Of a stretch of DNA of 24,445 nt, positions 8,383 through 16,252 are shown piece by piece. Position 1 is the stretch's first letter. Each line of letters begins with the position of its first letter. Where the stretch lies: positions 1-24,445 of the forward strand of contig JADJVW010000054.1 of the NCBI GenBank assembly GCA_016710365.1. Direction: 5' to 3'. The DNA is from Candidatus Caldilinea saccharophila (GTDB lineage: Bacteria; Chloroflexota; Anaerolineae; Caldilineales; Caldilineaceae). The notes under the pieces were generated by a model, which saw nothing but the letters and a program-made list of their open reading frames with translations, made no database searches and was not told the DNA's origin. The position numbers and the translations under genes are program-made.

Positions 8383-9687
8383 GTGTCTTCACGTGTATTA
8401 CCAGATTTGTCTGAACCGATCGGCTCGCCCCCGGCGCGTTGGAGCGCGCGACGGGTGCTGCTTGCCACGCTCGCGATTCTGGGGGTGGTCATTGGTTTCG
8501 CCCTGCTCTATCGCTTTTACATGGTGGTTTTTCTCTTTTTTATCGCCTTTTCGCTCAAGGTTGCCTTTGAACCGGCCGTCAACTGGCTCCAGCGTCGCGG
8601 TCTGCGCCGCGAAGTAAGCTTAATCTTTCTTTACTCGCTGCTCGCGGTAGTGCTGCTGACCCTGGTGTGGACGCTGCTTCCGCCCTTAATCGAACAGGCC
8701 GGAATCGCAGCCAGCCAGCTTCCTGATCTTTACCAAATGACCCGCACTTTTCTGATCAACCAGCCGATTGGGCTGGTGCGTGGCGTCGGTCTGGTGATGC
8801 CGCCGGAACTGTCGCTGCCGCAACTTGCCATCCTGACCATGGAAGGCAACCCCGATCAACCGGCCGACCCGTGGGCGATGCCGCTGACGCTGGTGCAGGT
8901 CGCGTTTGCGTTTGTTTCTGTCTTTGTCATGGCCTATTACTGGACGCTGGAGAGCGAGTTGATCATCCGCCGGCTGTTGTTGCAAATTTCCGCCGCGCGG
9001 CGCGAAGCAGTGCGCACGCTGATCGCAGAAATCCAGGGGAAGATCAACGGCTACTTCCGCGGCCAGCTCATTCTATGCGGCGTCATTGGCGTGCTCTCGA
9101 CCATTGCCTTCTTTGCCATCGGCGTGCCCAATGCTCTGCTGCTGGGTCTGCTCATGGCGCTCTTTGAATCGGTGCCGATCGCCGGCCCGATCCTGGGCGC
9201 CATTCCTGCCATCTTGATGGCGGCATCGACTGCACCGGAGAAAGTGCCGTGGGTGATCGGCGCCATTGTCGCGATCCAGGTGGCCGAGAGCAACCTGTTG
9301 GTGCCGCGGGTAATGGATCGGGCGGTCAGCGTCAACGCTATTGTCTCGCTGCTGGCGATCGCGGCGTTTGGCGCGCTCTTTGGCTTTGCCGGCGCGCTGC
9401 TGGCTGTGCCGCTGGCCGCGGTGCTGCAGATTCTCTTTGCGCGGCTGGTCTTCGAGCCATCCCAGAGCGAGGCGCAGGAAACGATGGCGACAGATTCTGC
9501 CGAAGCGATGCGTGGGCGTTGGGCGCTGCTGCAATTTCAGACCCAGGAGTTGGCGAGGGATGTCCGCAAATTGTCCCGCACCGATGAAAAACCACCCGAC
9601 CCCGCCACGATAACGGTGCTCGACGAAATGGAAAGCATCGCGGTGCACCTGAACCACTATCTTGCCAACCAGGAGAATCATGCATGA
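8383..9687 (+). CDS. AI-2E/PerM family transmembrane permease, first of a pair
   Basis: Integral membrane protein of the AI-2E transporter (UPF0118/PerM) family. Members are proposed exporters or exchangers of small molecules, and the substrate cannot be read from sequence. The 434-residue product has a hydrophobic pair at about 25-65, an extracytoplasmic stretch including LPPLIEQAGIAASQLPDLYQ, and the conserved late region with FRGQLILCGVIGVLSTIAFF, GLLMALFESVPIAGPILGAI and LLVPRVMDRAVSVNAIVSLL. A cytoplasmic tail of about 80 mainly charged, helical residues follows. GTG 8383 is the start, with AAGGAG 6 nt upstream. Its stop overlaps the next start by ATGA, so the two are translationally coupled. 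Confidence 0.9.
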   Translation: MSSRVLPDLSEPIGSPPARWSARRVLLATLAILGVVIGFALLYRFYMVVFLFFIAFSLKVAFEPAVNWLQRRGLRREVSLIFLYSLLAVVLLTLVWTLLPPLIEQAGIAASQLPDLYQMTRTFLINQPIGLVRGVGLVMPPELSLPQLAILTMEGNPDQPADPWAMPLTLVQVAFAFVSVFVMAYYWTLESELIIRRLLLQISAARREAVRTLIAEIQGKINGYFRGQLILCGVIGVLSTIAFFAIGVPNALLLGLLMALFESVPIAGPILGAIPAILMAASTAPEKVPWVIGAIVAIQVAESNLLVPRVMDRAVSVNAIVSLLAIAAFGALFGFAGALLAVPLAAVLQILFARLVFEPSQSEAQETMATDSAEAMRGRWALLQFQTQELARDVRKLSRTDEKPPDPATITVLDEMESIAVHLNHYLANQENHA

Positions 9688-10856
9688 AGCGCTTTGCTCT
9701 GATTGCCTTTGTCGTGCTGCTGGTGTTAAGCTTTTTGGTCATCGTCTGGCGGCTGCAAAATGTCGTCTACATCTTCCTGGTGGCGTTGCTGATTGCAGCC
9801 ACGCTAGAGCGCCCCATCGAAAGGGTGCAGAAATGGGGTGCGCCGCGCTGGCTGGCCGTCCTTTCGCTCTATCTGGTGGCAATGGTTTTGAGCGGCGCAG
9901 TGGTCGTCTTCCTGTTTACACCGTTGATCAGCGAGCTTGACCCTTTTGTCCAGGATATTCTGTCCAAATACGGTTTGCTACAAAACCAGTTGGCGCAGAT
10001 GGCCGATACGAATCGCGGCATCTTGATCCTCAACCTGCCACGCACCGATGATGTGGCGGCAATGATTGTCACCAACCCGGACACCGGCATTGCGGAAGGC
10101 TTGATAACGAGCGCACAGCGTATGCTTAACATGTTGGGCGAACTGGCGCTGGCATTTGTCATTTCCGTCTACTGGAGTATGGGCAACGACCGCTTTGAAC
10201 GCATCTGGCTTTCCCTGGTCGCGCCGGCGCAGCGCACCTCGCTACGGCGTTTTATCAACGATCTGGAAGCCCGCATCGGGGCGTATGTGCGCAGCGAGCT
10301 TGCCCAGACTGTCATGGTGGCCGCGGTGCTGGCCATGATCTTCATCCTTATCAACTTGCATTCGCCGCTACTGGTGGCGGCGCTGGTGGCGTTCCTGTGG
10401 CTGATACCTATTTATGGCGGCGCACTGGCCGTCATCGTGGCGATGCTGGGCGGTTGGTTTGTCAACCTGCCGACCGCGGCGTTGGCGGCAGGCGCTACTT
10501 TCCTGGTGTTGTTGATCTCCGAATATCTGGTGCAACCGCGCCTCTATCGTGGCCGCCACTATTGGGGCATTTTGATGGCGATCCTGTTGCTGGCGTTGGG
10601 CGACGCACTCGGTCTGATCGGCCTGTTGATCGCGCCGCCGGTTGCGTTGCTCGTGCAAATGGTCATCGAACGGCTGCTTGATCGAGAGCAGGCCCCTGCC
10701 GACCTTTCCAGCCAGGCAACGCTTGCCTCCGTGTGTGAAGAGTTGAGTGCGCTCAAGGCGCGGCTGGAGGGTGATTCAGGTCAGCTCACCCCAACAGTGA
10801 AGGATCTGACTGCGCGCCTGGACAAACTGGTGGATGACGCAGCAACGGCGCCCTGA
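9684..10856 (+). CDS. AI-2E/PerM family transmembrane permease, second of a pair
   Basis: Paralogue of the preceding permease (390 residues). It has two N-terminal helices (about 2-22 and 23-75), a central extracytoplasmic region with LISELDPFVQDILSKYGLLQ, then YVRSELAQTVMVAAVLAMIF, AALVAFLWLIPIYGGALAVI, the typical LISEYLVQPRLYRGRHYWG and a final pair of helices near 300-330. A soluble C-terminal tail of about 55 residues (LSALKARLEGD...DLTARLDKLVDD) is probably coiled coil. Compared with its partner it is shorter and lacks the PI-A-GP loop wording, having PIYGGAL instead. Expression is coupled through the ATGA overlap with a shared AGGAG ribosome site. The pair may form a hetero-oligomer (inference). 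Confidence 0.9.
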   Translation: MKRFALIAFVVLLVLSFLVIVWRLQNVVYIFLVALLIAATLERPIERVQKWGAPRWLAVLSLYLVAMVLSGAVVVFLFTPLISELDPFVQDILSKYGLLQNQLAQMADTNRGILILNLPRTDDVAAMIVTNPDTGIAEGLITSAQRMLNMLGELALAFVISVYWSMGNDRFERIWLSLVAPAQRTSLRRFINDLEARIGAYVRSELAQTVMVAAVLAMIFILINLHSPLLVAALVAFLWLIPIYGGALAVIVAMLGGWFVNLPTAALAAGATFLVLLISEYLVQPRLYRGRHYWGILMAILLLALGDALGLIGLLIAPPVALLVQMVIERLLDREQAPADLSSQATLASVCEELSALKARLEGDSGQLTPTVKDLTARLDKLVDDAATAP

Positions 10857-10876
10857 TCGATGACGCGGGATCTACC

Positions 10877-10906
10877 TTGACATAGATTAGATAAAAGTTG
10901 TACAAT
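10877..10906 (+). promoter_or_regulatory. Sigma-70-like promoter for the GH13 gene
   Basis: A consensus TTGACA (10877-10882), an 18-bp spacer and TACAAT (10901-10906) preceded by TTG stand in an AT-rich patch between the permease stop and the GH13 start. The leader to ATG 10976 would be about 63 nt. No riboswitch-like structure was recognised in it. Confidence 0.7.
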
Positions 10907-10975
10907 CCCTGTCCTGTTGGAAGTTTAGTGTGGGTTCCAGTTAAAATTACTTCGACTACCGGAGATTCTAAGGAT

Positions 10976-12784
10976 ATGAGTAAGAAACAATCAATTGCAC
11001 CTGATGGAATGGGCGCTATTATCCACAAAAATGGCGTCCATTTTCGCGTCTGGGCGCCCAATGCAGAAGCAGTCTATGTGACCGGTGGGTTCAACAAATG
11101 GTCCGAGACGGCTGATCCGTTAGAGCGGGATGAAAACGGCTACTGGGCGGGCACAGTTGCGAAGGCCAAAGCGAACGACGAGTACAAATACGTCATTGTC
11201 AACGGCGAACAGAAGCTGCAACGCATTGACCCGTACGCGCGCCAGGTGACCAACTCAGTCGGCAACAGCATTATCTATGCCAACAACTATGATTGGGAAG
11301 GCGATAATTTTCAGATCGCGCCTTGGCACGAACTGATCATTTACGAGATGCACATCGGCACCTTCAACTCCATGAAGCGCAACAAGCCCGGCAACCTGCG
11401 CGACGCCATCTCCCGCTTTCCCTATCTGCAAAAGCTGGGCGTCAACACCGTCGAGATCATGCCGATCACCGAGTTTCCCGGCGGGCGCTCGTGGGGCTAC
11501 AATCCCAGCTCGATCTTTGCCGTGGAAAGCGACTATGGCGGCCCCGACGCGCTGAAGGACTTTGTCAAGGCCGCCCACCAGCATGGGCTTGCTGTCATTT
11601 TAGACGTAGTCTACAACCACATGGGGCCGAGCGATCTTGACCTCTGGCGCTTCGACGGCTGGTATGAGAACGAGGGCGGCGGCATCTACTTCTACAACGA
11701 CGGACGCGCCACAACGCCGTGGGGCGCAACGCGCCCCGACTATGGTCGTTCCGAAGTGCGCCAGTATCTGCGCGACAACGCGCTCATGTGGCTCGATGAG
11801 TATCACATCGATGGGCTGCGTTGGGATTCGACCATTTACATGCGCAACGTCATCGGCCAGGACAACGCTAAAGCCAGCGATATTCCTGAAGCCTGGGCGC
11901 TCATGCAATGGATCAACGAAGAGATCAAGGCGCACTTTCCCGGCAGGATCTCAATTGCCGAAGATCTGCAACAAAACCCCTGGTTGACCAAGCCCACCAG
12001 CGAAGGCGGCGCTGCGTTCGATGCGCAGTGGGACAGCGCCTTTGTGCACCCGGTGCGCACCGCGCTGATCACTGATGACGACGCGTTCCGCGATCTCGAC
12101 GCCGTGGCCGGAGCCATTGCCACGATCTACAACGGCGACGCCTTCGACCGTGTGATCTACACCGAGTCTCACGACGAAGTGGCCAACGGACGGGCGCGCC
12201 TGCCAGAGGACATCAACCCCGGCGATGCTGGCAGTTGGTTCGCCCAAAAGCGCTCTGTGCTGGGCGCGGTGCTCGTCTTTACGGCGCCCGGCATCCCCAT
12301 GATCTTCCAGGGGCAGGAGTTTCTGGAAGATGAATGGTTCCGTGACGACGCCCCGCTTGACTGGGCCAAGCAAAAGGAATTTACGGGCATTTTGCGCATT
12401 TACCGTGATCTGATTCATCTGCGCCGCAACCACGATGACAACACGCGAGGTCTATGCGGCCATTTCGTCCAGGTGCATCACATCGATCAGGAGCGCAAGG
12501 TCATCGCCTTTGTGCGCTGGGATGACAAGGGCAATGAACACGGTACGGTTGTTATCGTCAACATGGCCGATGCGACCTATCAGGATTACGCCGTGGGTCT
12601 GCCCGCGGAAGGCGTCTGGCATACACGCTTCAACAGCGACGGCGCCGTGTATAACCTGAATTGGGGCAACGAAGGCGTCGCGGCAGTGGAAGCCCAACCA
12701 GCGAAAGATGGCGCGCTGCCCTTTTACGGCGTGATCGAGATCGGCCCCTACAGCGCGCTGATCCTCAGCCGCGACCCCGCCTAG
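10976..12784 (+). CDS. GH13 alpha-amylase superfamily enzyme with CBM48-type N-terminus (branching-enzyme-like)
   Basis: Acts on alpha-1,4/1,6-glucans and is probably cytoplasmic, as no signal peptide is visible. The 602-residue product has an N-terminal CBM48/isoamylase-N type domain (VHFRVWAPNAEAVYVTGGFN, about 20-100), then a GH13 barrel. Region I is DVVYNH (D210), region II DGLRWDS with nucleophile D284, region III SIAEDL with acid/base E329, and region IV SHDEVANG with D400. The C-terminal beta domain ends IGPYSALILS. ATG 10976 is selected because it follows AAGGAT and sits below a strong promoter; similarity begins near residue 11. Region I resembles trehalohydrolase/isoamylase relatives more than classical GlgB, while region IV (SHDEV) is GlgB-like. 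Branching enzyme is therefore the best guess but not certain. Confidence 0.85.
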   Translation: MSKKQSIAPDGMGAIIHKNGVHFRVWAPNAEAVYVTGGFNKWSETADPLERDENGYWAGTVAKAKANDEYKYVIVNGEQKLQRIDPYARQVTNSVGNSIIYANNYDWEGDNFQIAPWHELIIYEMHIGTFNSMKRNKPGNLRDAISRFPYLQKLGVNTVEIMPITEFPGGRSWGYNPSSIFAVESDYGGPDALKDFVKAAHQHGLAVILDVVYNHMGPSDLDLWRFDGWYENEGGGIYFYNDGRATTPWGATRPDYGRSEVRQYLRDNALMWLDEYHIDGLRWDSTIYMRNVIGQDNAKASDIPEAWALMQWINEEIKAHFPGRISIAEDLQQNPWLTKPTSEGGAAFDAQWDSAFVHPVRTALITDDDAFRDLDAVAGAIATIYNGDAFDRVIYTESHDEVANGRARLPEDINPGDAGSWFAQKRSVLGAVLVFTAPGIPMIFQGQEFLEDEWFRDDAPLDWAKQKEFTGILRIYRDLIHLRRNHDDNTRGLCGHFVQVHHIDQERKVIAFVRWDDKGNEHGTVVIVNMADATYQDYAVGLPAEGVWHTRFNSDGAVYNLNWGNEGVAAVEAQPAKDGALPFYGVIEIGPYSALILSRDPA

Positions 12785-13099
12785 CGGTCGGTCAAGCATG
12801 AAGCTTGCGTGCGGAGCGAGCTAGGTTCAGCGTGCGAAATGTTTATTATGACAGAGAGCGACGTGCAAGCACGTCGCTCTCTGTACACAAAGGAGGAAGA
12901 AACGTAAACAATATAGCGCATATCATTCTGCACCGCCGTGAGCAATTGTACAATCTTTGTGAGTAGATAATATAATCTATGAGAAATCGACTCGACTTGC
13001 ATTAACGTGGACAAAACGCAAAGTTCTAACTTGACTTTCCCAGGAGTCGCAGACATTTTCTGACTCATTATGCAAACTGTGCCCCTATTTGAATTCGTT
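12785..13099. other. AT-rich intergenic region after the GH13 gene
   Basis: No credible gene is seen here; the reading frames are short and lack family similarity. The first part holds a small inverted repeat CAAGC-ATGAA-GCTTG and a strong 16-bp hairpin (12851-12884). The rest is distinctly AT-rich, including AATATAATCTATGAG near 12970, which could be an extra -10 element but has no well-spaced -35. It is otherwise blank upstream of the phaR-like promoter. Confidence 0.5.
12851..12884. terminator. 16-bp perfect hairpin downstream of the GH13 gene
   Basis: ACAGAGAGCGACGTGC (12851-12866) is exactly complementary to 12869-12884, leaving a 2-nt spacer AA (effective loop about 4-6 nt). It lies 67 nt after the GH13 stop. 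No U-tract follows on either strand, so it is either a weak or factor-assisted terminator, a 3' mRNA stabiliser or a protein-binding palindrome. Confidence 0.5.
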
Positions 13100-13128
13100 T
13101 TGACGCAGCGCGTCGGCTATGCTATGAT
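13100..13128 (+). promoter_or_regulatory. Extended -10 promoter for the phaR-like/patatin pair
   Basis: TTGACG (13100-13105), a 17-bp spacer ending in TGC and TATGAT (13123-13128) give a good sigma-70-like promoter with an extended -10 TG. The leader to ATG 13176 is about 41 nt. If the encoded regulator represses itself, as PhaR does in other bacteria, the operator would be expected around here; no clear symmetric site was identified. Confidence 0.65.
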
Positions 13129-13175
13129 CGAAGCGCTTTCAGATATTCAATTATGTGCTTCCCAGTGATAACGCC

Positions 13176-13703
13176 ATGCCAGTAATCAAACGCTATCCCA
13201 ATCGCAAGCTCTACGATACAGAAGCGAAACGATACGTTACCCTCGATCACATTGCTGCCTTGATCCAGGTCAATGAAGATGTGGTGGTCATCGACCATGA
13301 AACTGGTGAAGATTTGACCAATCTCACGCTGTCGCAGATTATCTTTGAACAGCAGAAGAAAGGGTCGGGACTGCTTTCACGTTCGCTTCTGACCAATCTG
13401 ATTCGCACCAGCGGCGACACCCTGGAGCAGATGCGCCGGGCGCTGATTGCGCCGCTTCACATCGAGGGTGCAGCGAAGGGAGAAGCAGACGTCGACGCCG
13501 GCGATCACTCACCGTTGCCCCGCATCGACGAAGTTTTTCAGGATGTGCTGACGACGCTCAATGTTCCTACAACCCGTGATCTGAAACGGCTTCAGACGCA
13601 ACTTGACGATCTAAACGCCAAGATCGGTGCGTTGCTCGAAGCACAACAGACGGACGAATGGGTAGACGAATCATCGGCCGAACCCCATGCCTCAGAATCA
13701 TAA
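13176..13703 (+). CDS. phaR: PhaR-like polyhydroxyalkanoate regulator with phasin-like C-terminus
   Basis: Probable DNA-binding regulator of polyhydroxyalkanoate (PHA) synthesis. Residues 3-58 match the PHA accumulation regulator DNA-binding domain: VIKRYPNRKLYDTEAKRYVT, then VVVIDHETGEDLTNLTLSQI and IFEQQ. A middle helical segment (SRSLLTNLIRTSGDTLEQMR) and an acidic linker follow. The C-terminal part has DEVFQDVLTTLNVPTTRDLK and a predicted coiled coil (133-157), wording that recalls phasins and granule-associated proteins. ATG 13176 is used because the domain starts there; GTG 13155 is in frame upstream but adds nothing recognisable. There is no clear Shine-Dalgarno. The 3' end overlaps the patatin-like gene by 17 nt. 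No PHA synthase gene is in the window, so the PHA role is inferred from the domain alone. Confidence 0.88.
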   Translation: MPVIKRYPNRKLYDTEAKRYVTLDHIAALIQVNEDVVVIDHETGEDLTNLTLSQIIFEQQKKGSGLLSRSLLTNLIRTSGDTLEQMRRALIAPLHIEGAAKGEADVDAGDHSPLPRIDEVFQDVLTTLNVPTTRDLKRLQTQLDDLNAKIGALLEAQQTDEWVDESSAEPHASES

Positions 13704-14991
13704 AGCGCCACGCCCACAAAAACGCAGCAAGGTCGCCCTGGTGCTCGCCGGTGGTGGCATCACCGGTGCGGTGTACGAAGTGGGTGCGCTGCGCGCCATC
13801 AACGATGCACTGCGGGGTCTGACCGTAAACGACTTCGATATTTATGTAGGCACCAGCGCCGGCGCCTTGATCTGCGCGCTGATCGCCAACCAATTGACCC
13901 CCGAAGAGATCATCCAGACCCTCGACAATCGTCATCCCGAGATCGGCGGCTTTGGCGTGGGCGATCTCTTTCAGGCAGACATCCCGGAATACTTGCGCGG
14001 CCTGCTCAACCTACCGCGCACGCTTTGGAATTTGGGGCTTGCCTCGTTGACGCACCCCCTCAATCTCGCGCTTTCCGATGTACTGTGGGAACTGGCAGAA
14101 CTGCTGCCATCTGGACTGTACGACAGCAATGCCCTGGAGCGCTATGTGCGCCGCGTCTTGGAGATGCCGAGCCGCCACAATCGCTTCGACTTTCTCGACA
14201 AGCAGTTATACATTGTCGCCACCGAGTTGGACAGCGGCAATCGCGCAATTTTTGGTCAAGGCGGCAAAGGCATCGTCCCGATCAGCCGCGCCGTGGCTGC
14301 CAGCAGCGCCGTCCCTGTACTCTACCGACCGGTGCGCATTTTTGATAAGGACTACGTAGACGGTGGTCTGCATGGCACGGCCAGCCTCGATCTGGCGATT
14401 GAAGCGGGGGCCAAGCTCGTCATCTGCATCAACTCCATGGTGCCCTCAATGCGGCGTGCGTTTCCAGAGCAACATTACATGCGCAAGCATGGCATCCAAG
14501 CCATCGTCAACCAGACGGTGCGCACGTTGCTCCACTCCACCCTGCGTTATCACATCAAAAACTTGAAGGTGAAATATCCAGACGTGGACATCATCCTGAT
14601 CCAGCCGGAATGGAATGATGAACGCATGTTTTCACATAATCCGATGTATTTCAGCTCGCGCTTGCTCCTCGCCGAGCACGGCTTTTCCACGGTTACCAAT
14701 GGGCTGATCGAAAATTTCGATTACTACCAGCAAGTCCTGGCGCGCCACGATATTGAATTGCACATCGACGTGGTGCGCCAGGAACTGGACGCCTTGCGTC
14801 AGCAGCCGGGAAGCGAGCAGTTCTTGCGTCACATGCTCACCGAACCATCTATGCAACGCAACGGCGCCTCACCCCTTGATGGGCAAGAGGACGCACAAGA
14901 GGACGCCAAAGCCCTTTCGTTGCAGACATCACTGAATCGCCTCGAACACAACCTAGATCGTCTGGATCAACTGATCGGCGACTCCGATTGA
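13687..14991 (+). CDS. Patatin-like phospholipase/serine hydrolase
   Basis: Probable lipid acyl hydrolase with the patatin Ser-Asp dyad. The 434-residue product has the oxyanion glycine loop LVLAGGGITGAVYEVGAL (18-35), nucleophile elbow GTSAG with Ser57, and the second catalytic element DGG at Asp225. The middle contains a longer insert (about 95-150). The C-terminal part after about residue 390 is acidic and Gln-rich, with a terminal helix LNRLEHNLDRLDQL. No signal peptide is seen, so it is cytoplasmic or membrane-peripheral. It overlaps the PhaR-like gene by 17 nt, so the two are expressed together. That neighbour raises the possibility of a PHA-granule or PHA-depolymerase role, but ordinary phospholipase activity is equally possible. 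Confidence 0.9.
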   Translation: MPQNHKAPRPQKRSKVALVLAGGGITGAVYEVGALRAINDALRGLTVNDFDIYVGTSAGALICALIANQLTPEEIIQTLDNRHPEIGGFGVGDLFQADIPEYLRGLLNLPRTLWNLGLASLTHPLNLALSDVLWELAELLPSGLYDSNALERYVRRVLEMPSRHNRFDFLDKQLYIVATELDSGNRAIFGQGGKGIVPISRAVAASSAVPVLYRPVRIFDKDYVDGGLHGTASLDLAIEAGAKLVICINSMVPSMRRAFPEQHYMRKHGIQAIVNQTVRTLLHSTLRYHIKNLKVKYPDVDIILIQPEWNDERMFSHNPMYFSSRLLLAEHGFSTVTNGLIENFDYYQQVLARHDIELHIDVVRQELDALRQQPGSEQFLRHMLTEPSMQRNGASPLDGQEDAQEDAKALSLQTSLNRLEHNLDRLDQLIGDSD

Positions 14992-15045
14992 CCACGCGTC
15001 ATTGAGTTTCCAGGCCACATCCCATGCACGATCATTTCCACACCT

Positions 15046-16242
15046 ATGTTTGACCGGCAGCCACGGCACGTGCGGCGCTTTATCTGGCTCATTGGCGGGA
15101 GCATCCTGCTCCTGCTGGTCGTACTCCTGGCGGTGGTCGGCAAGCCACCGGAGTGGACGCCCGAGGTCAACCCGCTCGACGATACGCTCATTCCAGCCAA
15201 CGATCCTTCACCCCCACACTTTACGCCAGGAACGCTCACCAAACGCCCGATCGACTCCATCCACCCTGCGCCGATGGCCGCCCCTTACACCTTGCGCTGG
15301 CGCGCAGGCGTCGGCGCGCCTGATGGAGACATTACATTCTACGACTGGCCGCTGGATCGACCTGGGTGGTATCTGAACTGGGGCGCCAACCACCACACAG
15401 AAGAAATTTGGCTGGGATTGGACAGACGCGCGGTGATGGAGCCACCGCCCGCGACCATCGGGATGGAGTTCACGCCGATGGTGCGCATGAAAAATGGTCG
15501 CCTTTACCCGGACACCCAGGCGCTGTACGAACTGGCGCAGCGCAACCGTGGCCTCACCTGGTTGATCGGTAACGAGCCGGACGTGCGCTGGCAGGACAAC
15601 ACAACGCCCGAAGTCTACGCCGTCGCCTATCAGCGCGCGTACACGGCGATCAAGTCGGCCGACCCGACCGCGCAGATCGCCATCGGCGGGCTGAGCCAGA
15701 TCACCCCGTTGCGGCTCCGCTATCTAGACCGTGTTTGGGAGTTCTACCTGTCACTCTATGGCGCGCCCATGCCCGTGGACGTGTGGAATATGCACGCTTT
15801 TATCCTGCGTGAAGAGCGCGCCGGCTGGGGCGTCAACATCCCGCCTGGGTTCGATATCGACCATCGCGGCAAGCTGTGGGATGTGGAAGACCACGACGAT
15901 CTGACGATTGTCGAGCAGCAGATATGGGCAATGCGCGCGTGGATGGCTGCGCATCAGCAGCAGGACAAACCGCTCTGGATCACGGAGTATGGCATTCTGA
16001 TGCCGGCGGATTACGGCTTTGACACGAAGCGTGTGATCAATTTCCTGCAAGGAAGTTTCGACCTATTCCTGTCCTTGCGCGACCCGGCGCTGGGCTTTGC
16101 CGATGACGATTACCGGCTGGTGCAGCGCTGGAACTGGTACTCCGCGCGCGACAGCCGCTATCCAACCGGCAACCTCTTCGACAATTACGGGCGTTCGACC
16201 GCGGTCGGCGACGCGTACTGGCGCTTTCTGCGTCAAGAGTAA
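15046..16242 (+). CDS. Membrane-anchored TIM-barrel glycosidase-like protein
   Basis: Likely a surface-exposed glycoside hydrolase or glycan-binding relative of clan GH-A. Residues 1-12 are basic, followed by a single hydrophobic helix (about 12-31) that acts as signal anchor, then a Pro-rich stalk (33-70). The outer domain contains LTWLIGNEPDVRW with candidate acid/base Glu177 and KPLWITEYGILMP with candidate nucleophile Glu314, at ends of predicted strands as in GH-A barrels; the spacing of 137 residues fits. Other barrel signatures are IAIGGLSQITPLRLRYLD and VDVWNMHAFI. The family number cannot be assigned from sequence by eye (GH39- or GH5-like). ATG 15046 lies 54 nt after the patatin stop with no evident Shine-Dalgarno. 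It converges with the minus-strand glycan block across only 10 nt. Confidence 0.75.
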   Translation: MFDRQPRHVRRFIWLIGGSILLLLVVLLAVVGKPPEWTPEVNPLDDTLIPANDPSPPHFTPGTLTKRPIDSIHPAPMAAPYTLRWRAGVGAPDGDITFYDWPLDRPGWYLNWGANHHTEEIWLGLDRRAVMEPPPATIGMEFTPMVRMKNGRLYPDTQALYELAQRNRGLTWLIGNEPDVRWQDNTTPEVYAVAYQRAYTAIKSADPTAQIAIGGLSQITPLRLRYLDRVWEFYLSLYGAPMPVDVWNMHAFILREERAGWGVNIPPGFDIDHRGKLWDVEDHDDLTIVEQQIWAMRAWMAAHQQQDKPLWITEYGILMPADYGFDTKRVINFLQGSFDLFLSLRDPALGFADDDYRLVQRWNWYSARDSRYPTGNLFDNYGRSTAVGDAYWRFLRQE

Positions 16243-16252
16243 AAGACCGAGG

